DNA from: Bifidobacteriaceae bacterium
GTDB taxonomy: Bacteria > Actinomycetota > Actinomycetes > Actinomycetales > WQXJ01
NCBI GenBank assembly: GCA_031265345.1
Contig: JAISCU010000413.1
Coordinates: 1 to 9,192 of the forward strand
Reading direction: 5' to 3'
DNA: 9,192 bases
The notes under the pieces are model-generated. The model did no database searches. It saw only the letters and a program-made list of their open reading frames with translations, and was not told where the DNA came from. Each line of letters begins with the position of its first letter. Positions within the stretch are counted from its first letter, which is position 1. Both the position numbers and the translations under genes were made by a program. Below, in pieces: positions 1 through 6,303 of the stretch.

Positions 1-95
1 GATCATCGAGGAACGGGCGCGAACGCCGACGTCCGCTTGGTGCACGCGAAAAGAGCCCCGATCCCTTTCGCCGCCGATCCCCCGCGGGGCGGGCG

Positions 96-164
96 ATGGA
101 CGACGCGGGTTGGGCAGCGGCAGCGGCCGCGATGTTGGTGGCTGAGGCGGGAGTGCTCCCGTGA
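96..164 (+). CDS. possible 22-codon ORF or 3' end of an upstream gene, coupled to the lipoprotein gene
   Basis: An ATG at 96 follows a G-rich stretch and opens a 22-codon frame that is mostly Ala, Val and Leu. It ends in TGA at 162-164, and this stop overlaps the GTG start of the next gene as GTGA, the usual geometry of translational coupling in this window. The same frame is open back to position 3, so this may instead be the C-terminus of a gene that starts outside the window. Third-position G/C is high after the ATG and weaker before it, which slightly favours the short version. I recognise no family. The call rests only on the overlap geometry and codon pattern, so it is tentative. Confidence 0.25.
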   Translation: MDDAGWAAAAAAMLVAEAGVLP

Positions 165-1033
165 GGCGGCGAATTCCGTGGGGGGTCGGCATGGTGGCGC
201 GGCTCGGGGTGGCGTTCGGGGCGACCAAGGGCGGAATCCTGGTTCTGGCGTTGACGATGGTCGCGCTGTTCAACCTGCCGGGTTGCGACAACGAGTCGGC
301 CCTAGCTCAGCGCGTGGAGGCGGACGTCCAAGCCGCGTCCGAGGCGCAGGCGTCGGACTTCCGCATCGGCGACTCGAGCTATGGCGAGGACACGAGTATC
401 CGCCTCGAACCTCCCGCGGCGGGGAGCGGCATCTCGGCCAACGACCTGGTGGCGACGCTCCTGGTAGTCGACGGGTACCGGCGCGATAACCGGGCGCTCA
501 GGCGGTCAACCGTGCTGTACATCTCGAACAGCGAGTCCGACATAACGGCGATGTGGTCGGGCGGGTCATTCTTGTGGGGCGCGTCCGCGAAACTGGTGCG
601 CGTGCAAGGTGCCACCATGGCATACACCGACGCTTTCTGCGGACTGCCGGACCTCGAGGGCTTGGAGTCCCCTGGCGCGGGCAGCGACTTCTCGCGCATC
701 GCCGACTGCAACCCAAAGCTGACCAGCTTGGGCATTCTCGCCTGGGAAGAGTCCACCGGTCTGGATGGCCTCGGCGGACTAGGCCGACTGGAGACGCTGT
801 TCGTACGGGGCACAGTGGGCGACATCGAACAAGTCCCGAAATTGGCGTCGCTCAAGGACCTGACCCTGAGCCTCGAGGAGGACACCACCGCCAACCGAGA
901 GGCCCTGCAATCCCGTTTGCCGGGCTGCTCGATCACGTATACCGACGCCGCTGGTCAAATCGCTATGTACCCGTCCGATTCCAACCATGCGCGGGAACTC
1001 GTTGAACGATCAATACCGCGTCTGGTCGGCTGA
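161..1033 (+). CDS. putative lipoprotein with LRR-like C-terminal region (paralog 1)
   Basis: I do not recognise a named family. The 290-residue product starts with a basic segment, then a hydrophobic stretch at about residues 24-38, then the lipobox LPGC with Cys42 as the expected lipidated residue. It should be exported by Sec and anchored on the outer face of the membrane. The mature part has an alpha/beta-like region (about 48-155). A C-terminal part (about 160-260) follows, with regularly spaced leucines and an ending ALQSRLPGC that resembles the last turn of leucine-rich repeats. Cys160, Cys183 and Cys256 are conserved in the next gene. GTG161 has a GGGAG Shine-Dalgarno seven bases upstream. 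ATG191, behind a run of G, is an alternative that gives a more typical 31-residue signal peptide. It lies 26 bases before its paralog, so the two are probably cotranscribed. Confidence 0.75.
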   Translation: MRRRIPWGVGMVARLGVAFGATKGGILVLALTMVALFNLPGCDNESALAQRVEADVQAASEAQASDFRIGDSSYGEDTSIRLEPPAAGSGISANDLVATLLVVDGYRRDNRALRRSTVLYISNSESDITAMWSGGSFLWGASAKLVRVQGATMAYTDAFCGLPDLEGLESPGAGSDFSRIADCNPKLTSLGILAWEESTGLDGLGGLGRLETLFVRGTVGDIEQVPKLASLKDLTLSLEEDTTANREALQSRLPGCSITYTDAAGQIAMYPSDSNHARELVERSIPRLVG

Positions 1034-1059
1034 GCGGGCCGAAGGCAGGTGACCTGGCT

Positions 1060-1881
1060 GTGCGCACGACTCGACCTGGACCAGCGGCGGGCGCAATCGC
1101 TGCGGCGCTGATCGCTCTTGGCGTGGGTGGCTGCGACGATCCGCGCCTGGCCGAGCATGTGAAGGCCGATATCGAGGCTGTGGCCGAGGTCCAGGTATCG
1201 GACTTCACCGCGGGCAACCAGGCGCTCGGAGAGGGGACCGAGATCAGCTTGACCCTGCCGAGCGGTCAGGCCACGATCTCGACCCCCGACCTGGTGGCGA
1301 CGATCCTCATACTCGACGAGCACCGCGCCAAGAACCGTTCGATGCGCCGCATCTCGGGCTGGAGGATCGTCGCAGGCGAGGACTCCGTCAGTGTCGGGTG
1401 GACCGACGGGCGCGGCGGATCGGAGCCGACCACCGTGTCCGAAGTCTCAGGCGCATCCGGCCCCTACGATAACTCGTATTGCCAACTCCCGGACCTGAAG
1501 CGGATGGGAATCGAGGGCGCTGGCGGCGATTTCGCACGCATCGGCGAGTGCAACCCCATGCTGGAGGAGCTCCGGATCTACTCATGGGACGAGGCAACCG
1601 ATTTCGAGAGGCTGGCAGAGTTGGGGAATCTGAGGGAGATCTTCGTCTTCGGCGCGGTCCAGGACCCCGGCTCCTTTCCTCGGGTCGACTCGCTCGAGTT
1701 CTTGCAATTGCACTTGGCCGAGGACACAACCACCAACCTGGAAGCCCTCCAGTCCCGCTTGCCAAGCTGCTCGATCACCTCCATCGGTGCCGACGGCCAG
1801 GTGTCCATGGACGCGCCGGACGTCGACCACACGAAAGAGCTCTTCGAACCCTCCCAGCCACGCCGGGACCCGACCGGCTGA
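1060..1881 (+). CDS. putative lipoprotein with LRR-like C-terminal region (paralog 2)
   Basis: This 273-residue product is a clear paralog of the preceding gene and likewise unrecognised. The signal peptide is short and Ala-rich (residues 1-24), ending in VGGC with Cys25 as lipidation site. Shared landmarks with paralog 1 in the same order are DLVAT (residues 77-81), a Cys followed by LPDL (Cys141), a Cys followed by NP (Cys164), EDTT (221-224) and ALQSRLP before Cys237. The C-terminal part has LRR-like leucine spacing. The start is GTG1060, with GGCAGG at 1044-1049 as a weak ribosome site. The two proteins have diverged strongly between landmarks, so the duplication is not recent. Three conserved cysteines in an exported domain suggest a disulfide plus one free or partnered thiol, but that is inference. 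A ligand-binding or cell-envelope role is possible; nothing in the sequence decides it. Confidence 0.75.
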   Translation: MRTTRPGPAAGAIAAALIALGVGGCDDPRLAEHVKADIEAVAEVQVSDFTAGNQALGEGTEISLTLPSGQATISTPDLVATILILDEHRAKNRSMRRISGWRIVAGEDSVSVGWTDGRGGSEPTTVSEVSGASGPYDNSYCQLPDLKRMGIEGAGGDFARIGECNPMLEELRIYSWDEATDFERLAELGNLREIFVFGAVQDPGSFPRVDSLEFLQLHLAEDTTTNLEALQSRLPSCSITSIGADGQVSMDAPDVDHTKELFEPSQPRRDPTG

Positions 1882-1888
1882 CCGCTCA

Positions 1889-1907
1889 GTGGCGAGGCGC
1901 TCTCCAC
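1889..1907 (+). terminator. weak hairpin after the lipoprotein pair
   Basis: GTGG-C-GAG pairs with CTC-T-CCAC around a GCG loop, giving seven base pairs and one mismatch, eight bases after the stop of the second lipoprotein gene. There is no T tract, so a classical intrinsic terminator is not supported. It may only stabilise the 3' end or be chance in GC-rich DNA. Confidence 0.2.
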
Positions 1908-2049
1908 CCGCGCCTGTTCGAACTTTCAGGCGGACGATGCCGCCGCGCCAGGCCCCGCATCACGTCAGGTCCCGAACACGAGGGTCGGCAGCCCCACGGA
2001 TGCGCTCGTGGTAGACCTGGCGGCATCGTGCAAGGCGAGGAATCCGGCT

Positions 2050-2101
2050 CTTAACCGAAAGTTCACCTGCCCGTTCGCCAATGAGCGCCGTGCGGTAAGA
2101 C
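2050..2101 (+). promoter_or_regulatory. candidate PHO box and -10 upstream of phnW
   Basis: Three degenerate seven-base units run in the same direction: CTTAACC (2050-2056), GTTCACC (2061-2067) and GTTCGCC (2073-2079). The first two are separated by GAAA, giving the 11-base period of the Streptomyces PhoP direct repeat GTTCACC plus four bases. The second spacer is TGCCC, one base too long. TAAGAC at 2096-2101 could serve as a -10, placing the transcript start near 2108. Known biology: phosphonate-use genes are commonly induced by phosphate starvation through PhoP/PhoB. The match is by eye, and the irregular spacer lowers confidence. Confidence 0.35.
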
Positions 2102-2180
2102 GGGCGGGCCAAACTGGCTGAGGCCAGCGCCGCAAACGCAGCAGGCCCAGCGAGCGCGGCCACCGATAGAGGAGAACGAT

Positions 2181-3632
2181 GTGAACAACCCGCAAGCCCC
2201 GGAACGCCCAGAACGTCCAGAACGTCAACAGCCCCAGGCCCCGATCCTGCTTACGCCCGGCCCGTTGACCACCGATCGAAGGACCCGCGACGCGGGAGGC
2301 CTGGACCACGGCTCCTGGGACGACGACTTCCGGCGCATGACCCGCGAAGTGTGCGCGGGCTTGATGTCAGCCCTCGGGGCTCTGAACCGCGACTACTGCT
2401 GCGTGCCGATGCAAGGCTCCGGCACTTTCGCCGTCGAAGCCGCCGTCCGCACGCTGGTAGCCCCGAGAGCGGGCCTGGTGGTTCCAGTCAACGGCGCCTA
2501 TTGCGAGCGCCTGGCCACCCTCGCCCGAAGGGCCGGCCGCAAGGTCGAGACCATCCAGTTCCCGTGGGACCAGCCCATCGACCCGGAACGTCTGACCGCC
2601 ACTCTGGCGTGGCTCCCGGCGGATTACACCCATGTCGGGATAGTCCATTGCGAGACTTCGACGGGCATGCTGAACCCGCTGCCGCAATTGGCCACCGCCG
2701 CGGGCGTCGCGGGGCGCGAGGTCATCGTGGACGCCATGAGCACCTTCGGCGCGCTCGACACCGCCGCCGACCATCCCGCCATCTCCGCGATCGTGGCCGC
2801 CTCCGGAAAGTGCCTCGAATCTGTGCCCGGCGTGGGCTTCGTGTTCGTCGCCGCCGAAGCGTTGGAGGGGACCAAAGGCCGGGCCGACTCGCTCAGCCTG
2901 GACCTCGCCGACCAGTACGAATACCTCGAACGCACTGGTCAGTGGCGCTTCACGCCGCCGACCACGGTGGTTGCCTCGCTGGCTGAAGCCCTCAGACTGT
3001 ACCGCGAGCAGGGCGGGAGGCCCGGTCGGCTGGCCCGCTACCAGGCGAACAACCGCGAGTTGGCGCGAGGAGCCCATGCATTGGGTCTCAAGTCCTACCT
3101 CGACCGGCGCCACCAGGCTCCGATCATCCACACTTTCCACGTCCCCGACCTGCCGGGCTGGGATTTCGACCGCTTCTACCAGGGGGTCAAGCGGCGCGGC
3201 TTCATCCTCTACCCCGGCAAGCTCACCCAGGCCGATACCTTCCGGGTCGGCTGCATCGGCGCGATCGACCCGGCCGACATCAGAAGGGCCGTCGCCGCGA
3301 TCAAGCACAGTCTGGATGAACTGGGCACCGCTTTGCCCGATGCCGCACGCCCCGCCCAGCAGCGACCCGCAGGTTCGCCCGCACCCGTCTGGGCGCGACC
3401 TCCCGCGCCCGGCGCCGCCAGCTTGACGCCACAGCAAACCTCGGATTCACCCGTATCGGTGTCCGTGCAGTCCCACCCGGGCGATGCCGCCGACCCGGCC
3501 CTGCGACGAAACCCGGATTCGCCCGTGCCCGCGCCCGTGTCCGCGCCCGCGCAGCTGCGCCCGGGCAGTGCCGCCGACCCGGCCCCGGCCGCCACATCGG
3601 GTGTGCCCGCACTTGTGGAGGCCGCCGCGTGA
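2181..3632 (+). CDS. phnW: 2-aminoethylphosphonate--pyruvate transaminase (PhnW) with long Pro/Ala tail
   Basis: This is a class V, PLP-dependent aminotransferase. It converts AEP plus pyruvate to phosphonoacetaldehyde plus L-alanine, the first cytoplasmic step of AEP breakdown. Visible landmarks are LLTPGPLTT (23-31), the PLP-phosphate loop QGSGTFAVE (78-86), HCETSTGMLNP (156-166), VDAMSTFG with Asp184 for the PLP ring, SGKC with Lys210 as the Schiff-base lysine, FTPPT (257-261), YPGKLT (344-349) and TFRVGCIG with Arg355. The start GTG2181 follows GGAGA at 2171-2175. The catalytic part ends near residue 382, close to the usual family length. About 100 further residues are low-complexity Pro/Ala and contain a tandem duplication. 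The stop overlaps the phnX start as GTGA. The last codons contain GGAGG, which serves as the phnX ribosome site. A diverged 3' copy lies at 8240-8601. Confidence 0.93.
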   Translation: MNNPQAPERPERPERQQPQAPILLTPGPLTTDRRTRDAGGLDHGSWDDDFRRMTREVCAGLMSALGALNRDYCCVPMQGSGTFAVEAAVRTLVAPRAGLVVPVNGAYCERLATLARRAGRKVETIQFPWDQPIDPERLTATLAWLPADYTHVGIVHCETSTGMLNPLPQLATAAGVAGREVIVDAMSTFGALDTAADHPAISAIVAASGKCLESVPGVGFVFVAAEALEGTKGRADSLSLDLADQYEYLERTGQWRFTPPTTVVASLAEALRLYREQGGRPGRLARYQANNRELARGAHALGLKSYLDRRHQAPIIHTFHVPDLPGWDFDRFYQGVKRRGFILYPGKLTQADTFRVGCIGAIDPADIRRAVAAIKHSLDELGTALPDAARPAQQRPAGSPAPVWARPPAPGAASLTPQQTSDSPVSVSVQSHPGDAADPALRRNPDSPVPAPVSAPAQLRPGSAADPAPAATSGVPALVEAAA

Positions 3633-3640
3633 CCGCCGCA
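3115..3640 (+). repeat. intact partner of the phnW/phnX segmental duplication
   Basis: This segment runs from phnW codon 313 through the phnX start and recurs as a diverged direct repeat at about 8240-8607. Over the first 207 aligned bases I count 13 differences by eye. The variable tail is about 52 codons longer here. Similarity returns over the final LVEAAA codons and the first phnX codons. Confidence 0.85.
3444..3584 (+). repeat. imperfect tandem duplication in the phnW tail
   Basis: Unit A (3444-3500) encodes a peptide beginning DSPVSVSV and ending PGDAADPA. Unit B (3516-3584) encodes one beginning DSPVPAPV and ending PGSAADPA. Unit B carries a small internal Pro/Ala expansion. The shortened copy at 8240-8601 has neither unit, so this expansion accounts for much of the extra tail length. 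Repeat slippage in GC-rich, proline-coding DNA is the likely cause. Confidence 0.7.
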
Positions 3641-4375
3641 CGCAGACCACCGGTCAGGCCGGAGTTGGTGGTCCTCGACATGGCCGGGACCACGGTCCAG
3701 GACGACGGATTGGTCATCGAGGCCTTCAAACGCGCCGTCGCGACCCAGGGGATCGATCCCGCCGACGAGGATTTCCCCGACATGATGGAGTACGTCCAAC
3801 GCACCATGGGCGCGTCGAAATGGACCGTGTTCTTGAAGCTGTTCCACGGCGACGAGCTGGCCGCGGCGGCGGCCAACCGGGAGTTCGAGCGGGCCTACGA
3901 GGACTCCATCACGTCCGGTCTGTGCCGTCCCATCGAAGGCGCGGTCGACACCATGGAGGCTTTCCGCCAGGCGGGCCTGAAGGTCGCGCTCACCACGGGC
4001 TTCTCCCCCGCCACGCGCGATGCGCTGGTCGAAGAGCTGGGCTGGGGCCGCCTGATCGACTTGGCACTCTCGCCAGCCGACACCGGCCATCTCAAACGGG
4101 GACGGCCCTACCCCGATCTGATCCTCACCGCGCTCATGCGCCTGGGGGCCTCGGATGTGCAGGCCGTCGTCACCGCGGGCGACACCGCCTGGGATGTTCG
4201 CGCAGGAAGGGCCGCCGGCGCCGGATTCGTGGCCGGCGTGCTCACAGGCGCGCATGACGCGCAAACTCTCGAAGCGGCATCGCCCGATGCCGTCTTACCC
4301 TCGGTGGCCGCGTTCGGCACCGAAGTCATGGTCAGGCTGTCCGCAGCCCCACGGAAAGGAAGCAAACCCTCATGA
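3629..4375 (+). CDS. phnX: HAD-superfamily phosphonatase / PhnX-like hydrolase
   Basis: This 248-residue HAD hydrolase is predicted to cleave the C-P bond of phosphonoacetaldehyde, giving acetaldehyde and phosphate. HAD motif I is DMAGTTV with nucleophile Asp17; the usual second Asp is replaced by Ala19, the DxAGT hallmark of phosphonatases. Cap-domain Met60-Gly61 with Lys64 matches the lysine that forms a Schiff base with the aldehyde. Motif II is TTGF (Thr123), the motif III position is occupied by Arg157 before GRPYPD, and motif IV is GDTAWD (Asp185, Asp189). Compared from memory with the Bacillus cereus enzyme, the accessory His56, Cys22 and Tyr128 positions appear as Val67, Gly27 and Phe125, so this looks like the PhnX-like (TIGR03351-type) branch. 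GTG3629 overlaps the phnW stop, with GGAGG seven bases upstream. Exact substrate is inferred from context. Confidence 0.87.
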   Translation: MTAARRPPVRPELVVLDMAGTTVQDDGLVIEAFKRAVATQGIDPADEDFPDMMEYVQRTMGASKWTVFLKLFHGDELAAAAANREFERAYEDSITSGLCRPIEGAVDTMEAFRQAGLKVALTTGFSPATRDALVEELGWGRLIDLALSPADTGHLKRGRPYPDLILTALMRLGASDVQAVVTAGDTAWDVRAGRAAGAGFVAGVLTGAHDAQTLEAASPDAVLPSVAAFGTEVMVRLSAAPRKGSKPS

Positions 4376-5352
4376 GCGTTCTCACATCGGAAGCCATAAT
4401 CCCCCGGGCCCGGCCGAAAGTCCGCCAGACCAAGCTCGCGGCAGCCCTGTTGGCGACCGTGGCGGCGGCCCTCGCGACGGCTGCCTGCGCGAACGAGGCG
4501 GACCAAGGTCCCAATGGCGGCGTGACCAGCCAGAGCGTCGAGGGCAAGTTCGCGGTCGACACCGACACGCTGGTCTTCGGGGTGGTCACGGACTCGGTCG
4601 ACACGGAGACCAACTACGGCCCGCTGATGGCCTACATAGCCCAGGAGACCGGGAAAGAAGTCCAGTACCACGAATCGACCGATTACGCGGCCCTGATCGA
4701 GGCGGCGGTGGCCGGGAAGATCGACGTGGCCTCCTTCTCCGGCTTCACCTACGTGACCGCGACCAATCAGGGCGCCAAGCTCGATCCGATCTCCTCAATC
4801 GTGACTGAGCAGGGACAAGAGCCGGGCTACTACTCCGAGGCGATTGTGCCGAAGGACTCGCCGATCCAATCCCTGGCCGATTTCAAGGGCAAGAAGGTCT
4901 GCTTCGTCGATCCGTCCTCGACCTCCGGCTACCTCTTCCCCAGCTACAACCTGCTGGAGGCCTCCATCGATCCGGTGAACGACGTGACGCCAGTGTTCGC
5001 CGGCAAGCACGATATCTCCGTCGCCAAGACCGCCGCCGGCAAGGAGTGCGAGGCCGGTTTCGCGGAGGATTCGGAGGTCGCCAAGTCCAGCGAGGTCCGC
5101 GTCGTCGATAGGACTATGGTCCCCGGTGCGCCGATTGTCATGTCGACTGGGCTGCCGTCCGACCTCCAAGACCAGCTCCGCGACATCCTGGACGAGGTCA
5201 CCATCGATGAGATCATCGCCTCGGGCGTCGAATCGGCCAACCAGGACGGCTTCCGGTCGGTCTTCTACGCCACCAAGCCCGTCGATGACGCCTACTACCA
5301 GGTGGTCCGCGACATCTGCGCCAAGACCGGCGCCGAGCAATGCCAGGCCTAG
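4372..5352 (+). CDS. phnD: phosphonate ABC transporter substrate-binding lipoprotein (PhnD)
   Basis: This 326-residue solute receptor captures phosphonate outside the membrane and delivers it to PhnE/PhnC. It has a Lys/Arg-containing n-region, a hydrophobic Ala-rich stretch (about 22-38) and TAAC with Cys39 as probable lipid anchor; Thr at -3 makes the lipobox imperfect. The type II periplasmic-binding fold is shown by LVFGVVTDS (67-75), the segment around YGPLMAYIA (82-90), DVASFSGFTYV (118-128) and the phosphonate-binding DPSSTSGYLFPSY (180-192). The equivalent STSG loop in PhnD contacts the phosphonate oxygens. AGKHD (210-214) matches the conserved His region. It starts at ATG4372 with an ATGA overlap with the phnX stop and AAGGAAG at 4356-4362. 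Ligand is most likely AEP given phnW, but PhnD proteins can bind several phosphonates. Confidence 0.9.
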   Translation: MSVLTSEAIIPRARPKVRQTKLAAALLATVAAALATAACANEADQGPNGGVTSQSVEGKFAVDTDTLVFGVVTDSVDTETNYGPLMAYIAQETGKEVQYHESTDYAALIEAAVAGKIDVASFSGFTYVTATNQGAKLDPISSIVTEQGQEPGYYSEAIVPKDSPIQSLADFKGKKVCFVDPSSTSGYLFPSYNLLEASIDPVNDVTPVFAGKHDISVAKTAAGKECEAGFAEDSEVAKSSEVRVVDRTMVPGAPIVMSTGLPSDLQDQLRDILDEVTIDEIIASGVESANQDGFRSVFYATKPVDDAYYQVVRDICAKTGAEQCQA

Positions 5353-6296
5353 CGGGCCGGGGCGCCGTGAAGGATCATCGGTCTGAGTTGCCCGATGCCG
5401 CCGGGCCGTCCGGCCGCGTCGGGCCGCTCGTCACGGAGCGGCAACCAGCCGGATTGAGCGGGTCGTCCGGCGGCGCGGGGCCGCTCGCCGCCGCGCGCTC
5501 GGTAGTCGAGCTAACCGGGGTGTCCAAGCGCTTCGGGGCCACGACCGCGCTCGACCAGGTCGATCTGGCTGTGCGCCAAGGCGAAGTGGTGGCGCTGTTG
5601 GGGCTCTCCGGATCGGGCAAATCGACGCTGTTGCGCCAGATCAATGGCTTGGAACGGCCGACGGCCGGAGAGGTCCGCGCGCTTGGCCAGCCGGTCGGCG
5701 AGTTGAACGGCGCCGCCTTGCGCGGCCTGCGCGCCGGGATCGGCATGATCTTCCAGCAATTCGAGTTGGTCGGCATGCTGACGGTGCTGGAGAACGTGCT
5801 CACGGGGGCGCTGGCGCGGCTGCGCGGTCCCAGACTCGGAACCTGGAGTTATCCACGGGCCGCGAAACTGGAGGCGCTGGAGCATTTGGAGGCGGTCGGC
5901 CTGGCCGACCGGGCGTTCCAGCGGGCCGACACGCTCTCCGGCGGCCAGAGCCAACGGGTGGCGATAGCACGAGCGTTGATGCAGCGACCTCGGCTGCTGC
6001 TGGCTGACGAGCCGGTGGCTTCGCTCGATCCGGAGTCGACCGCCGACGTGATGATGCTGATCCAGCAGATAGCCCGCGCCAAAGGCCTGACCGTGATCTG
6101 TTCGCTTCATCAAGTCGAGTTGGCTCTGGGCTGGGCGGATCGGATCGTCGCGCTGCGGTCGGGACGGATCGTGCTGGACGAACCCGCCCGGACGGTGACC
6201 CGCGAGCGGGCCATGACCATCTACCGCGACCCGCCTCGCCCGTCCAATCCACCATCCCCGCCCGCCCCAGCCCCGCTGGCCCTGACCACTATCTGA
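5340..6296 (+). CDS. phnC: phosphonate ABC transporter ATP-binding protein (PhnC) with N- and C-terminal extensions
   Basis: This is the cytoplasmic ATPase that powers PhnE. The ABC domain begins near residue 55 and contains Walker A GLSGSGKST (88-96), Q-loop MIFQQFELV (136-144), signature LSGGQSQRVAIARAL (199-213), Walker B LLLADEP (219-225, Glu224 catalytic), the D-loop SLD and switch His257. VASLDPES and the QQFELV...LTVLENVLTG pattern are typical of PhnC. ATG5340 overlaps the phnD end by 13 bases without a good ribosome site. GTG5367, 14 bases after the phnD stop and behind GGGG, is an equal or better start and would give 309 residues. Either start leaves about 45-54 Gly/Ala/Ser-rich residues before the domain. 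A Pro-rich tail follows residue 298. Both extensions are unusual for PhnC. Confidence 0.9.
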   Translation: MPGLAGRGAVKDHRSELPDAAGPSGRVGPLVTERQPAGLSGSSGGAGPLAAARSVVELTGVSKRFGATTALDQVDLAVRQGEVVALLGLSGSGKSTLLRQINGLERPTAGEVRALGQPVGELNGAALRGLRAGIGMIFQQFELVGMLTVLENVLTGALARLRGPRLGTWSYPRAAKLEALEHLEAVGLADRAFQRADTLSGGQSQRVAIARALMQRPRLLLADEPVASLDPESTADVMMLIQQIARAKGLTVICSLHQVELALGWADRIVALRSGRIVLDEPARTVTRERAMTIYRDPPRPSNPPSPPAPAPLALTTI

Positions 6297-6303
6297 GCCC
6301 CAA

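Larger units (their letters stand above)
1882..2180. other. intergenic gap with no convincing gene
   Basis: About 300 bases separate the lipoprotein pair from phnW. Open frames here are short and run on from shadows of the neighbours, without a ribosome site or recognisable product. A small palindrome, CCACG and CGTGG around an eight-base loop, lies near 1995-2012. The right-hand part holds the candidate PHO box and a possible -10, so the gap most likely carries the promoter of the phosphonate operon. Confidence 0.5.

Noticed and set aside
2367..3437. Long minus-strand open frame opposite phnW
   Set aside because: It is the antisense shadow of a GC-rich real gene. The plus strand carries the complete set of PhnW motifs and the minus frame has no recognisable domain or ribosome site.
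3209..4264. Long minus-strand open frame spanning phnW and phnX
   Set aside because: It is antisense to two well-supported genes. Its similarity to the minus frame at 7804-8718 only reflects the phnW duplication.
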